Assembly: GCF_900099835.1 (NCBI RefSeq)
Contig: NZ_FNKP01000002.1
Span: 186,001-250,000, forward strand
Source of the DNA: Paraburkholderia fungorum
GTDB lineage: Bacteria; Pseudomonadota; Gammaproteobacteria; Burkholderiales; Burkholderiaceae
Length of the DNA: 64,000 bases
Direction of reading: 5' to 3'
Shown in pieces: positions 40,012 to 48,476 of this stretch. The position numbers and the translations under genes are program-made. The first letter of the stretch is position 1, and each line of letters starts with the position of its first letter. Under the pieces are notes generated by a model that was given only the letters and a program-made list of their open reading frames with translations, was not told the DNA's origin and searched no databases.

Positions 40012-41085
40012 TCACACGTCGCGCGATGTCTCGCTGCTTTGCCGCGTCACCAGCTGAAAGCCGACATCGACCACTTTCGGCTCTGCCGCTCCGGCGTTTT
40101 CGTCGGCAGGCGTGTCGAGTTGCGACAGCAACTCTTGAGCGATCCGCAAGCCGATCGACGCGGCATGCGGCTGGATCGTCGTGAGCGGCGGCACGCAGAC
40201 CTGGCTGAACGGCAAATCGCCGAAACCGGTGACCGCCAGTTGCGCAGGCACGTCGATCCCGCGCCGCTGTGCTTCGAACAACACGCCGAGCGCCATCACG
40301 TCGTTGGAACAGGCAATGGCCTGCACATCCGGCATGCCGTCTAACGCAGCGGCCAGGGCTTCGCCGCCGCTGGTCGGCGACGCGCCGCTCTGCAAATCGA
40401 CGACGAACACGTCCACGCCTTTTCTCGCCAGCCAGTCACGCAGACCGTCGCAACGTTGCCGCGCGCGCAAGTCGCTGGTCATTCGCGCGCCCGCGAAGGC
40501 AATCCGCTGCGCGCCCAATTCGTACAGATGCGCGGCCAGCGTCTCGCCAACCGCGCGGTGCGAAAACCCCACCTGCAGATCGAACGGCTCGCCGCCGAGT
40601 TCCCACATCTCGGCGACCGGCGCGCGCGCCTGGCGCAACAGCATACGCGTCGCGTCGTCGTGCCGGCAGCCAGTGATCACCAGCGCGGTAGGCGACCACG
40701 ACAGAAACGTGCGCACCAGTTCGGTTTCGCGGACGGCATCGTAGTCGGTCGCACCGAGCAGCAACTGGTAGCCGTGACGATCGAATTCCTTCTGCATCGC
40801 CGCGACGGTTTCCGAAAAGAACGCGTTGCCGAGCGACGGCACTACCACGCCAATCGCGCGAGTGCGGGCGGCCGCCAGGCTGCCGGCGAGCAGGTTGGGC
40901 ACGTAGCCGAGCACGTCGATAGCCTGCTTGATACGCGGTGCGATGCGCGGCGACACCGCTTCGGGATTGCGCAGGAACAGGGAAACGGAACTGGGCGAGA
41001 CGCGCGCGCGCGCCGCGACGTCGTCCATCGTCACGCGGTTAGTGCCGCGCCTGACGCGAGGGGAGGCTTTGCTGGTCTGGGACAT
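40012..41085 (-). CDS. LacI-family repressor of the sulfoquinovose cluster
   Basis: Sugar-responsive repressor of 357 residues. The N-terminal HTH is RVTMDDVAARARVSPSSVSL (about residues 17-36), with a hinge and a periplasmic-binding-like effector domain (RTRAIGVVVPSLGNAFFSE; AIACSNDVMALGVLFEA; AVTGFGDLPFSQ) of the GntR/PurR type. ATG 41085 is used; a start 24 nt upstream is possible. It is divergent from the lactonase gene and the rest of the catabolic cluster. The 14-bp palindrome found both in this gap and before the symporter gene is its likely operator. The inducer is presumably sulfoquinovose or an intermediate. Confidence 0.9.
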   Translation of the reverse strand: MSQTSKASPRVRRGTNRVTMDDVAARARVSPSSVSLFLRNPEAVSPRIAPRIKQAIDVLGYVPNLLAGSLAAARTRAIGVVVPSLGNAFFSETVAAMQKEFDRHGYQLLLGATDYDAVRETELVRTFLSWSPTALVITGCRHDDATRMLLRQARAPVAEMWELGGEPFDLQVGFSHRAVGETLAAHLYELGAQRIAFAGARMTSDLRARQRCDGLRDWLARKGVDVFVVDLQSGASPTSGGEALAAALDGMPDVQAIACSNDVMALGVLFEAQRRGIDVPAQLAVTGFGDLPFSQVCVPPLTTIQPHAASIGLRIAQELLSQLDTPADENAGAAEPKVVDVGFQLVTRQSSETSRDV

Positions 41086-41217
41086 TCGGCCACATTTCGG
41101 GATATGCACTGTGAGTCAGCGCGGTGCGAGCCGGCTATTTTAAACCTCCGCAGCGCAATGAGCTATTCCATCAGTGATAACCCTGATGGCCCTGACAAGA
41201 ATCACAGCGCTATTATT

Positions 41218-41231
41218 TCGCAGCGCTGCGA
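41218..41231. promoter_or_regulatory. LacI-type operator 1 (lacI/lactonase intergenic gap)
   Basis: TCGCAGCGCTGCGA is a perfect 14-bp palindrome within the context ATTTCGCAGCGCTGCGATTT. A partial copy (ATCACAGCGCTATTAT) lies about 18 bp before it. An identical palindrome occurs at 43773. The even symmetry with central CG-rich core fits LacI-family operators. Confidence 0.7.
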
Positions 41232-41333
41232 TTTTCGCTTAAGGCGAGCAGTCGTGGTTTTTCAGCAGCATCGACCGGCGGTTTTTCGCCCCTCACCGAC
41301 CCGTTTGCCTAGCCCCGCCCGACTCGCCAGATC

Positions 41334-42230
41334 ATGACCGTTCTCTCCGTCTCCTCCGAATTCCAATGTGTGCTGAACGCCCAGGCCCAGCTTGGCGAAT
41401 GCCCGCGCTGGGACGAGCGCGAGCAGGTGCTGTACTGGGTCGACATCCTCGAACCCGCGCTGCATCGCTTCGATCCGGCGACGGGTGTCGATACGAAATT
41501 CATGCTGCCGGAACACATTGGCTGCTTCTCGTTGTGCGAAGGCGGCGGGTTTATCGCCGGGTTGCGTTCGGGCATCTGGACGCTCGACGAACACGCCCGT
41601 CCGCTCGACATGATCGCGTCGAATCCCGAGAATCAGCGCACCAGCCGCTTCAACGACGGCCGTTGCGACGCCGCAGGCCGCTTCTTCGCGGGCACCGTCG
41701 ACGAACCGAAGGCCGGCGGCAATGCGCATCTTTACCGGCTGGTTGCGTCGGCGCTGGGCGTGTTGAGCAGCGGTCTGATGACGTCGAACGGTCTCGCCTT
41801 CAGCCCTGACGGGCGCTGGCTCTATCACTCGGACACGCCGCGCTTCACCGTCTATCGCTCGCCGTACGACGTCGCCACCGGCGCCTGCGGCAAACGCGAA
41901 GTCTGGATCGAAGTCCAGCCGACGCAAACCGATCGCGGCCGCCCGGACGGCGCGGCGGTCGACGCAGAAGGCTACTACTGGAGCGCGTTCTACGAAGGCG
42001 GCCGGGTCGTGCGTTTTTCCCCGGACGGCGAAATCGACGCGGTCTACCCGCTGCCGGTGCGCTGCCCGACGATGTGCGCGTTCGGCGGCCCCGATCTGCG
42101 CACGCTGTACGTCACGAGCGCCCGGTCAGGCCGTCCCGCCGACGAACTCGCCCGCGAGCCGCTGGCCGGCGCGCTCTTCGCGCTGCGCACGGAAGTGCAC
42201 GGCCTCGTCGAACCCCGCTGGCGCGGCTGA
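41334..42230 (+). CDS. SMP-30/gluconolactonase-family lactonase, probable 6-deoxy-6-sulfogluconolactonase
   Basis: Six-bladed beta-propeller lactonase of 298 residues. Metal ligands of the SMP-30 family are present: Glu22 (LGECPRW), Asn152 (MTSNGLAFSPD) and Asp205 (GRPDGAAVD), plus RFNDGRCD at 105. In the sulfo-Entner-Doudoroff pathway this enzyme opens the sulfogluconolactone made by the SQ dehydrogenase. The substrate is inferred from the locus, since the family itself serves many sugar lactones. It is the first gene after the operator and is followed by the aldehyde dehydrogenase after 33 bp. Confidence 0.85.
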   Translation: MTVLSVSSEFQCVLNAQAQLGECPRWDEREQVLYWVDILEPALHRFDPATGVDTKFMLPEHIGCFSLCEGGGFIAGLRSGIWTLDEHARPLDMIASNPENQRTSRFNDGRCDAAGRFFAGTVDEPKAGGNAHLYRLVASALGVLSSGLMTSNGLAFSPDGRWLYHSDTPRFTVYRSPYDVATGACGKREVWIEVQPTQTDRGRPDGAAVDAEGYYWSAFYEGGRVVRFSPDGEIDAVYPLPVRCPTMCAFGGPDLRTLYVTSARSGRPADELAREPLAGALFALRTEVHGLVEPRWRG

Positions 42231-42263
42231 TCCGCGTCTTCCATCCTCACCGGTACTTTTCCC

Positions 42264-43730
42264 ATGCTGAATCTGAGAGATCCTGACCTGCTGCGCACGC
42301 AATGCCTGATCGGCGGCGAATGGTGTGATGCGCCCGAAGGCGGCACCATCAACGTAACCGATCCGGCCACCGGCGCGTTGCTCGGCACGGTGCCCGCGAT
42401 GGGCACGCGCGAAACCCGCGAGGCGATCGCCGCCGCGCAGGCGGCCTTGCCGGCCTGGCGCGCCCGCACGGCGCTGGAACGCGCCGGGTTGCTGCGCAAG
42501 TGGCACGAGTTGATCCTCGCGAATCAGGAAGACCTCGGTGCGCTGATGACCGCCGAGCAGGGCAAGCCGCTGGCCGAAGCCAGGGGCGAAATTGCGTTTG
42601 CCGCGAGTTTTATCGAGTGGTTCGCCGAAGAAGCAAGACGCGTGGATGGCGACGTGCTCGCGTCGCCGTCGAAAGACCGCCGCCTCGTCACGATCAGGCA
42701 GCCGGTCGGCGTGTGCGCCGCGATCACGCCGTGGAATTTCCCGGCCGCGATGATCACGCGCAAGGCCGGCCCGGCGCTCGCAGCCGGTTGCACGATGGTG
42801 CTGAAGCCCGCGTCGCAAACGCCGTTCACGGCGCTCGCACTCGCCGTACTGGCGCAGCGCGCGGGCATCCCCGCTGGCGTGCTGAACGTCGTGACCGGCG
42901 ACCCGCAAGCCATCGCCGACGAACTCACGAGCAATCCCATCGTGCGCAAGCTGTCGTTCACCGGATCGACGGCGATCGGCGCGCGGCTGATGGAGCAGGG
43001 CGCGCGCAATATCCAGAAGTTGTCGCTCGAACTGGGCGGCAATGCGCCGTTCATCGTGTTCGACGACGCGGACCTCGACGCGGCAGTCGAAGGCGCGTTG
43101 ATCTCCAAGTACCGCAACGCGGGTCAGACCTGCGTGTGTGCGAACCGTTTTTACGTGCAGGCCGGTGTCTACGACGCATTCGTCGGTAAACTATCGGCCC
43201 GCGCGCAAGCGCTGAAGCTCGGCGACGGCCGTGCGCCGGATACGCAGATCGGTCCGCTGATCGACGCCCGCGCGTTGTCGAAAATCACCGCGCTGGTCGA
43301 CGACGCCCGTTCGCAAGGTGCGAATGTGCTGTGCGGCGGCGAAGCGCTCGCGCTGTCCGCTGACGGCGTCGCGCGTCACTACGCGCCGACGGTGCTCACC
43401 GGCGTGACCCCCGGCATGCGGGTCGCGCGCGAGGAAATTTTCGGCCCGGTCGCGCCGGTGATGCGTTTCACCGACGAGCAGGACGTGATCGCACTCGCCA
43501 ACGACACCGAATTCGGTCTCGCCAGCTACTTCTACACGCGCGACATCGGCCGCGTGTGGCGGGTTGCCGAAGCGCTGGAGTTCGGCATGGTCGGCATCAA
43601 CACCGGCCTCATTTCAACCGCTGAGGCGCCGTTCGGCGGCGTCAAGCAATCAGGCATTGGCCGCGAGGGTTCGAAGTACGGAATCGACGAATACCTGGAA
43701 ATGAAATACCTGTGCATGCAGGTCGCCTGA
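42264..43730 (+). CDS. Aldehyde dehydrogenase of the succinate-semialdehyde type, probable sulfolactaldehyde dehydrogenase
   Basis: NAD(P)-dependent aldehyde dehydrogenase of 488 residues, GabD-like. Catalytic Cys290 lies in NAGQTCVCANRF, the general base Glu256 in LSLELGGNAPF, and the cofactor site in SFTGSTAIGARLM. In sulfo-ED bacteria a GabD-like enzyme oxidises 3-sulfolactaldehyde to sulfolactate, the last step before export. That substrate is inferred from the gene set; by sequence alone it would be called succinate-semialdehyde dehydrogenase. It is followed by a gap containing operator 2. Confidence 0.85.
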   Translation: MLNLRDPDLLRTQCLIGGEWCDAPEGGTINVTDPATGALLGTVPAMGTRETREAIAAAQAALPAWRARTALERAGLLRKWHELILANQEDLGALMTAEQGKPLAEARGEIAFAASFIEWFAEEARRVDGDVLASPSKDRRLVTIRQPVGVCAAITPWNFPAAMITRKAGPALAAGCTMVLKPASQTPFTALALAVLAQRAGIPAGVLNVVTGDPQAIADELTSNPIVRKLSFTGSTAIGARLMEQGARNIQKLSLELGGNAPFIVFDDADLDAAVEGALISKYRNAGQTCVCANRFYVQAGVYDAFVGKLSARAQALKLGDGRAPDTQIGPLIDARALSKITALVDDARSQGANVLCGGEALALSADGVARHYAPTVLTGVTPGMRVAREEIFGPVAPVMRFTDEQDVIALANDTEFGLASYFYTRDIGRVWRVAEALEFGMVGINTGLISTAEAPFGGVKQSGIGREGSKYGIDEYLEMKYLCMQVA

Positions 43731-43772
43731 CTTCGCGCGTGATGGAAACCGGCACTGTCGCGCGACCAGAAA

Positions 43773-43786
43773 TCGCAGCGCTGCGA
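43773..43786. promoter_or_regulatory. LacI-type operator 2 (upstream of the symporter gene)
   Basis: TCGCAGCGCTGCGA again, in the context AAATCGCAGCGCTGCGAAAC. Compared with operator 1 in reverse orientation, 19 of 20 bases agree. It lies about 80 bp before the symporter start, implying a second regulated promoter within the cluster. Confidence 0.7.
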
Positions 43787-43864
43787 AACTGACGCCAGCA
43801 AGATTCCGCATCCACGGGACCGGCGTCCGAATCCACCTCAAAGAAGAACACCGAGGAGACGATC

Positions 43865-45607
43865 ATTTTTACGATATTGAGTTTTGCCTTCTTTACCGCG
43901 CTGGTGGGATTCGTGTCCTACCTGTTCACGCGCCGCGCGAAAGACGTCGGCGCGCGCGGCTACTTCATGGCAAGCGGCGGACTGACCGGCTGGTTTATCG
44001 CCGGGTCGATGATGCTGACCAACCTCTCCGTCGAGCAGATGGTCGGGCTGAACGGCGACGCGTATGCGCACAACCTGTCGGCGATGGCGTGGGAGTGCAC
44101 GGCGGCGGTCGCCACGGTCGCGCTCGCGATGTTCTTTCTGCCGCGCTATCTGCGCGGTGGGTTTTCGACTTTGCCGCAGTTTCTCGAAGAGCGCTTCGAC
44201 GCGACCACCCGGCGCGTGGTCAGCGCGCTGTTCGTGGTCGGCTACATGCTCGTGGTGAATCCGTCCGGTCTGTACCTCGGCGCGATCACCTTCAATCAGG
44301 TGTTCGGCGTGCAGGCGATGCTCGGCACGTCGTATCCGGTGACGATCACGTTGCTCGTATGGATGTCCGGGATCATCGGTGCGCTGTACGCGATTTTCGG
44401 CGGTCTGCGCGCGGTGGCCGTGTCGGACACGATCAACGGCGTGGGCTTGCTGATCGCCGGTTTGATGGTGCCGGTGCTGGGCTTCTACGCGCTCGGTCAC
44501 GGCGACTTTTTCTCCGGTCTGCATACGGTCGCGACGCAGGCGCCGGAAAAGCTGTCGGCGATCGGCGGCCCGCATGACTCGGTGCCGTTCGGCACGCTGT
44601 TCACCGGCATGATCTTCGCGAACCTTTTCTACTGGTGTACGAATCAATCGATCGTGCAGCGGACCTTTGCGGCGAAGAACCTTGCCGAAGGGCAGAAGGG
44701 CGTGCTGCTGTCGGGCCTGCTGAAACTGCTGGTGCCGATTGTGATGATGCTGCCCGGCGTGATCGCGTTCCATCTGTATTCGAGCAATCCGCTGAGCCGT
44801 CCCGACCTCGCGTATCCGCAACTGGTGGCCGATCTGTTGCCGTGGTGGGCGAAAGGCTTCTTCGTCGCCGTGCTGTTCGGCACCGTGATGAGCCACTTCA
44901 ACGCAGTGATCAACAGTACCGCCACGCTCGTCGCGTTCGACTTTTATCGCGCGTGGAAACCGGATGCTTCGGACGAGAAACTGATTCGCGTCGGCAAATC
45001 GGCGAGCGTCGCGATTGCCGTGGTGTCGCTGCTGATCGCACCGCTGCTGATGTACGCGCCGGACGGCATTTACATGGTGATGCGCCGCTTCACCGGCTTC
45101 TTCAACATTCCGATTATCGCCGTGGTGCTGGTGGGTTTCTTCAACAAGAAGATCGAAGCGTTGCCCGCGAAGATCGTGCTGCTGCTGCACGTCATCGTCT
45201 ACACGTTGCTGATTTTCGTGTTCAAGGTCGACAAGGTGTACGGCATCAACTTCATTCACATCATGGGCATTCTGTTCGTGAGTGAAGTCGCGCTGATGCT
45301 CTTGCTCGGCATGCGTTTCCGCCGCGCGGTTCCGTATGAAGCGCAGTTCCGTCAGCACGGCGACCTCACGCCGTGGCGCTTCGCCAGCACGATGAGCGTG
45401 CTGCTGATGGCGATGCTGGTGAGTCTGTATCTCACGTTCTCGCCGCTGGGTGTCGCGCGGCAAGGCGGCGTGACGACGCAATACATGGTGTGGATGGCGA
45501 TTACGTGGTGCGTGGCCGTGGTGCTGATCGCGACGTTGCGCCGGCGTGAATCGGCTGCGCATCGTGGCGTGGAATGGCGTCATGCATCGCCGGAACAGCG
45601 GCACTGA
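43865..45607 (+). CDS. Sodium/solute symporter (SSS family), probable sulfoquinovose importer
   Basis: Inner-membrane Na+-coupled transporter of about 580 residues with some 14 helices; the SSS marks include [35 protein letters not shown] and FGTVMSHFNAVINSTATL. The start appears to be ATT at 43865: GAGGAG lies 6 nt before it and translation gives MFTILSFAFF, the expected N-terminus, while the nearest conventional start, TTG 43877, is 18 nt from that site. AUU starts are rare (infC is the known case). Within this locus the likely cargo is sulfoquinovose or its glycoside; that is inference. It ends 31 bp before the GH31 gene. Confidence 0.88.
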   Translation: MFTILSFAFFTALVGFVSYLFTRRAKDVGARGYFMASGGLTGWFIAGSMMLTNLSVEQMVGLNGDAYAHNLSAMAWECTAAVATVALAMFFLPRYLRGGFSTLPQFLEERFDATTRRVVSALFVVGYMLVVNPSGLYLGAITFNQVFGVQAMLGTSYPVTITLLVWMSGIIGALYAIFGGLRAVAVSDTINGVGLLIAGLMVPVLGFYALGHGDFFSGLHTVATQAPEKLSAIGGPHDSVPFGTLFTGMIFANLFYWCTNQSIVQRTFAAKNLAEGQKGVLLSGLLKLLVPIVMMLPGVIAFHLYSSNPLSRPDLAYPQLVADLLPWWAKGFFVAVLFGTVMSHFNAVINSTATLVAFDFYRAWKPDASDEKLIRVGKSASVAIAVVSLLIAPLLMYAPDGIYMVMRRFTGFFNIPIIAVVLVGFFNKKIEALPAKIVLLLHVIVYTLLIFVFKVDKVYGINFIHIMGILFVSEVALMLLLGMRFRRAVPYEAQFRQHGDLTPWRFASTMSVLLMAMLVSLYLTFSPLGVARQGGVTTQYMVWMAITWCVAVVLIATLRRRESAAHRGVEWRHASPEQRH

Positions 45608-45638
45608 TTTTTTCGATTTCGAAGCAAGGACGAATGTG

Positions 45639-47663
45639 ATGGACTGGCAGATAGATGCAGACGGCAAGCTGACGCTGCGCGTCGCGAACCGCACGCTGTT
45701 CGAACACTCGCCGCAAGCGCCGGCCGTGTTCGTCGGACGCGGTGTGGAAACGGTCGAGATGTATCGCGGCAACTTCGATATCAGCGACTACGTCGAGGAG
45801 CGCGTTGCATTGCGAGACGCGCGTCTCACGCAGAATGCGGACGGCAGCGCGCGCATCGAACTCGCGCGTCACGCGGATACCCCGGCGGAACTGGTGATCA
45901 CCGCGCAGCGCACGGCGAACGGCGTGCATCTCGCGTTGTCCGGCGATGCGTCGCTCAATCGCTTGTGGTGGCGCGTGCCCGCTCAGGCCGACGAACACGT
46001 GTGGGGTTGCGGCGAGCAGATGTCGTATTTCGATCTGCGCGGCAGGCACTTTCCGCTGTGGACCTCGGAGCCCGGCGTCGGTCGCGACAAGAGCACGCAT
46101 CTCACCTGGCAGGCCGACGTGACGTCGAAGTCGGGTGGCGATTACTACCACACCAACTATCCGCAACCCACCTTCGTTTCGTCGCAGAAGTACTGCCTGC
46201 ATGCGCAAACCACCGCGTATGCGGACTTCGATTTTCGCCATGACGGATGGCACGAATTGCAATTCTGGGCCGTGCCGGAGCGCCTCGAATTCATCGTCGC
46301 CGATGACTTCGTCACGCTGGTCGAACGCATTTCGATGCGCTTCGGCCGCCAGCCGACGTTGCCCGACTGGGTGATGAACGGCGCGATTCTCGGCCTCAAA
46401 AACGGTCGCGATCACGCGCAGGAAATTTTCGAAGCGAGCCGCGCAGCAGGCGTCGCGGTGAGCGGTTTGTGGTGCGAAGACTGGGCAGGCATTCGCCAGA
46501 CCTCGTTCGGCAAGCGTCTGTTCTGGGACTGGCGCTGGAACGACACGCGCTATCCCGGTCACGCGGAATGGCTCGCGCAACTGAAGCAGGACGGTGTGCG
46601 TTTTCTCGGTTACGTGAACCCGTATCTGTGCAATGACGGCACGCTGTATCAGGAAGCGCTTGCGGCCGACTATCTCGCGAAACACGCGGACGGCAGCCAG
46701 TATCTGGTCGATTTCGGTGAGTTCGATTGCGGCGTGGTCGACTTTACGAATCCGGCCGCGGCTCGCTGGTTCGAAGAGCGCGTGATCCGCGGCGAAATGC
46801 TCGACCGTGGACTCGACGGCTGGATGGCCGACTTCGGCGAATATCTGCCGACCGATCTGGTGCTCGCCAACGGCGTCGACGCGATGCTGATGCACAACGC
46901 GTGGCCGACGCTGTGGGCCGAAGTCAACGCCCGCGCGATTGCCGCAGCGGGACGCACCGGCGACGCACTGTTCTTCATGCGCGCAGGTTATACGGGTGTG
47001 CAGGCGCATTGCCCACTGCTGTGGGCCGGCGACCAATCGGTCGACTTCACGCGGCACGACGGCTTGCAGACGGTGATCTGCGGGGCGTTGTCGTCGGGCT
47101 TGCTCGGCAACGCGTATCACCACAGCGATATCGGCGGATATACGAGCCTGTTCGGCAATGTGCGCACGCCCGAACTGTTCCAGCGCTGGGCCGAAATGGC
47201 CGCGTTCACGCCGGTCATGCGCACGCACGAAGGCAATCGTCCGGCCGAGAATTTCCAGTTCTGGCAGGACGCCGACGTGCTCGCGCATTTCGCGCGCATG
47301 ACGCGTCTGTTCGTCGCGTTGAAGCCCTACGTACAAGGTCTCATCGACGAAGCCGCGGCGCGCGGTTTGCCGTTGCAGCGTCCGCTGTTCCTGCACTACG
47401 AACACGACGCCGCGACCTACGCGATTCAGGACCAGTACCTGTATGGCCGCGATCTGCTGGTCGCGCCCGTGCATGCCGCCGGCGCAACGCAATGGAGCGC
47501 GTATCTGCCCTCGGGCGATGCGTGGACGCATCTGTGGAGCGGTGTCGAATACGAAGGCGGTCAGCGCGTGACGGTTGACGCGCCGCTCGGCGAACCGCCG
47601 GTCTTCGTTCGACGTGGCGCGACGAATACCGCTCACTGGCTCGATCTGGTCAAGGCGCTCTGA
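45639..47663 (+). CDS. GH31 sulfoquinovosidase (YihQ family, KERWY clade)
   Basis: Retaining glycoside hydrolase of 674 residues that releases sulfoquinovose from sulfoquinovosyl glycerol or lipids. The nucleophile is Asp398 (GWMADFGEYLPTD) and the acid/base Asp465 (LWAGDQSVDF), matching Asp405 and Asp472 of E. coli YihQ. The sulfonate pocket residues align as Lys254 (LGLKNG), Glu280 (WCEDW), Arg293 and Trp296 (GKRLFW) and Tyr501 (IGGYTSL), the K-E-R-W-Y set described for Agrobacterium-type sulfoquinovosidases rather than the Q-Q-R-W set of E. coli. No signal peptide is seen, so it acts in the cytosol. ATG 45639 has AAGGA 9 nt upstream. It overlaps the next gene by one base. Confidence 0.92.
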   Translation: MDWQIDADGKLTLRVANRTLFEHSPQAPAVFVGRGVETVEMYRGNFDISDYVEERVALRDARLTQNADGSARIELARHADTPAELVITAQRTANGVHLALSGDASLNRLWWRVPAQADEHVWGCGEQMSYFDLRGRHFPLWTSEPGVGRDKSTHLTWQADVTSKSGGDYYHTNYPQPTFVSSQKYCLHAQTTAYADFDFRHDGWHELQFWAVPERLEFIVADDFVTLVERISMRFGRQPTLPDWVMNGAILGLKNGRDHAQEIFEASRAAGVAVSGLWCEDWAGIRQTSFGKRLFWDWRWNDTRYPGHAEWLAQLKQDGVRFLGYVNPYLCNDGTLYQEALAADYLAKHADGSQYLVDFGEFDCGVVDFTNPAAARWFEERVIRGEMLDRGLDGWMADFGEYLPTDLVLANGVDAMLMHNAWPTLWAEVNARAIAAAGRTGDALFFMRAGYTGVQAHCPLLWAGDQSVDFTRHDGLQTVICGALSSGLLGNAYHHSDIGGYTSLFGNVRTPELFQRWAEMAAFTPVMRTHEGNRPAENFQFWQDADVLAHFARMTRLFVALKPYVQGLIDEAAARGLPLQRPLFLHYEHDAATYAIQDQYLYGRDLLVAPVHAAGATQWSAYLPSGDAWTHLWSGVEYEGGQRVTVDAPLGEPPVFVRRGATNTAHWLDLVKAL

Positions 47664-48457
47664 TGACCGGTTCGTTCGTCCATCACCTGATGTTCGTCGT
47701 CTGCGTCGCGCTCGCGACGTTCACGCAAAGCCTGACCGGCTTCGCGTTCGGACTGGTGCTGCTCGGCCTCGTCGCGGTGTTTCATCTCGCGCCGTTGCCG
47801 GTCGCCGCCAACGTTGTCACGGTGATGGTGCTCGCCAACGCCGCGCTGCTCGTGCGCAGCCTGCCGGCTTTGCCGCGCCGCGTGGCAGTGCCCGCGTTCG
47901 GCAGCAGTCTGGTCGGCGTCGCGCTCGGCGCGTGCCTGCTCGCGTGGCTGTCGGATAACGCGATCGGCGTGGTGCGTGTCGCGCTCGGCATCGCGATTCT
48001 CGCGTGCAGCGTGTTGCTGGTCGTGCAGACGAAGCCGCGTGCGCAACTGTCGTCGCCGGGTGCGTTCGCTTTTTACGGCGTGGTGTCCGGCGTGATGGGC
48101 GGCGTATTTGCGAGCGCCGGTCCGCCGATGGTGTTTCACCTTTATCGCCAGCCGCTCGACCGGCTGGTCGTGCGCGACACGCTCGTGCTGGTGTTCGCGG
48201 TGAACGCGGTGTTGCGGCTTGGCATCGTGCTGCAGCAAGGCCGTTTCGACGCCGATTCGCTCGCGCTCAGCCTCGAAGCATTGCCGGTCGTGTTGCTGGT
48301 GACGTGGCTCGCGCGTCGTTATCCGCCCGCATGGTCGCCTGGCGCGGTGCGCCGCGTCGTCTTCGTGCTGCTCGCGATTGCGGGCGGGAGCCTCGTCGCT
48401 CCGGCCGTGACCTCGGCATTCGCGTCGCCGCACGCGCTTTCTCATCAATCTTCTTAA
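47663..48457 (+). CDS. TauE/SafE-family exporter, probable sulfolactate efflux
   Basis: Inner-membrane protein of 264 residues with eight or so hydrophobic segments and the TauE/SafE repeats (FTQSLTGFAFGLVLLGLVAVF; GAFAFYGVVSGVMGGVFASAGPP). Members export sulfite or C2/C3 sulfonates. In sulfo-ED organisms such a gene accompanies the catabolic set and is thought to release sulfolactate. The ATG overlaps the GH31 stop (TGATG). Confidence 0.88.
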   Translation: MTGSFVHHLMFVVCVALATFTQSLTGFAFGLVLLGLVAVFHLAPLPVAANVVTVMVLANAALLVRSLPALPRRVAVPAFGSSLVGVALGACLLAWLSDNAIGVVRVALGIAILACSVLLVVQTKPRAQLSSPGAFAFYGVVSGVMGGVFASAGPPMVFHLYRQPLDRLVVRDTLVLVFAVNAVLRLGIVLQQGRFDADSLALSLEALPVVLLVTWLARRYPPAWSPGAVRRVVFVLLAIAGGSLVAPAVTSAFASPHALSHQSS

Positions 48458-48476
48458 GCCTACGGCTCTCACTATC

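Noticed and set aside
43838..45772. Minus-strand open frame of 644 codons opposite the symporter gene
   Set aside because: Extremely His/Arg/Gln-rich product without any recognisable motif; the plus strand encodes a full SSS transporter.
45501..47636. Minus-strand open frame of 711 codons opposite the GH31 gene
   Set aside because: Antisense shadow; the GH31 active-site motifs on the plus strand are decisive.
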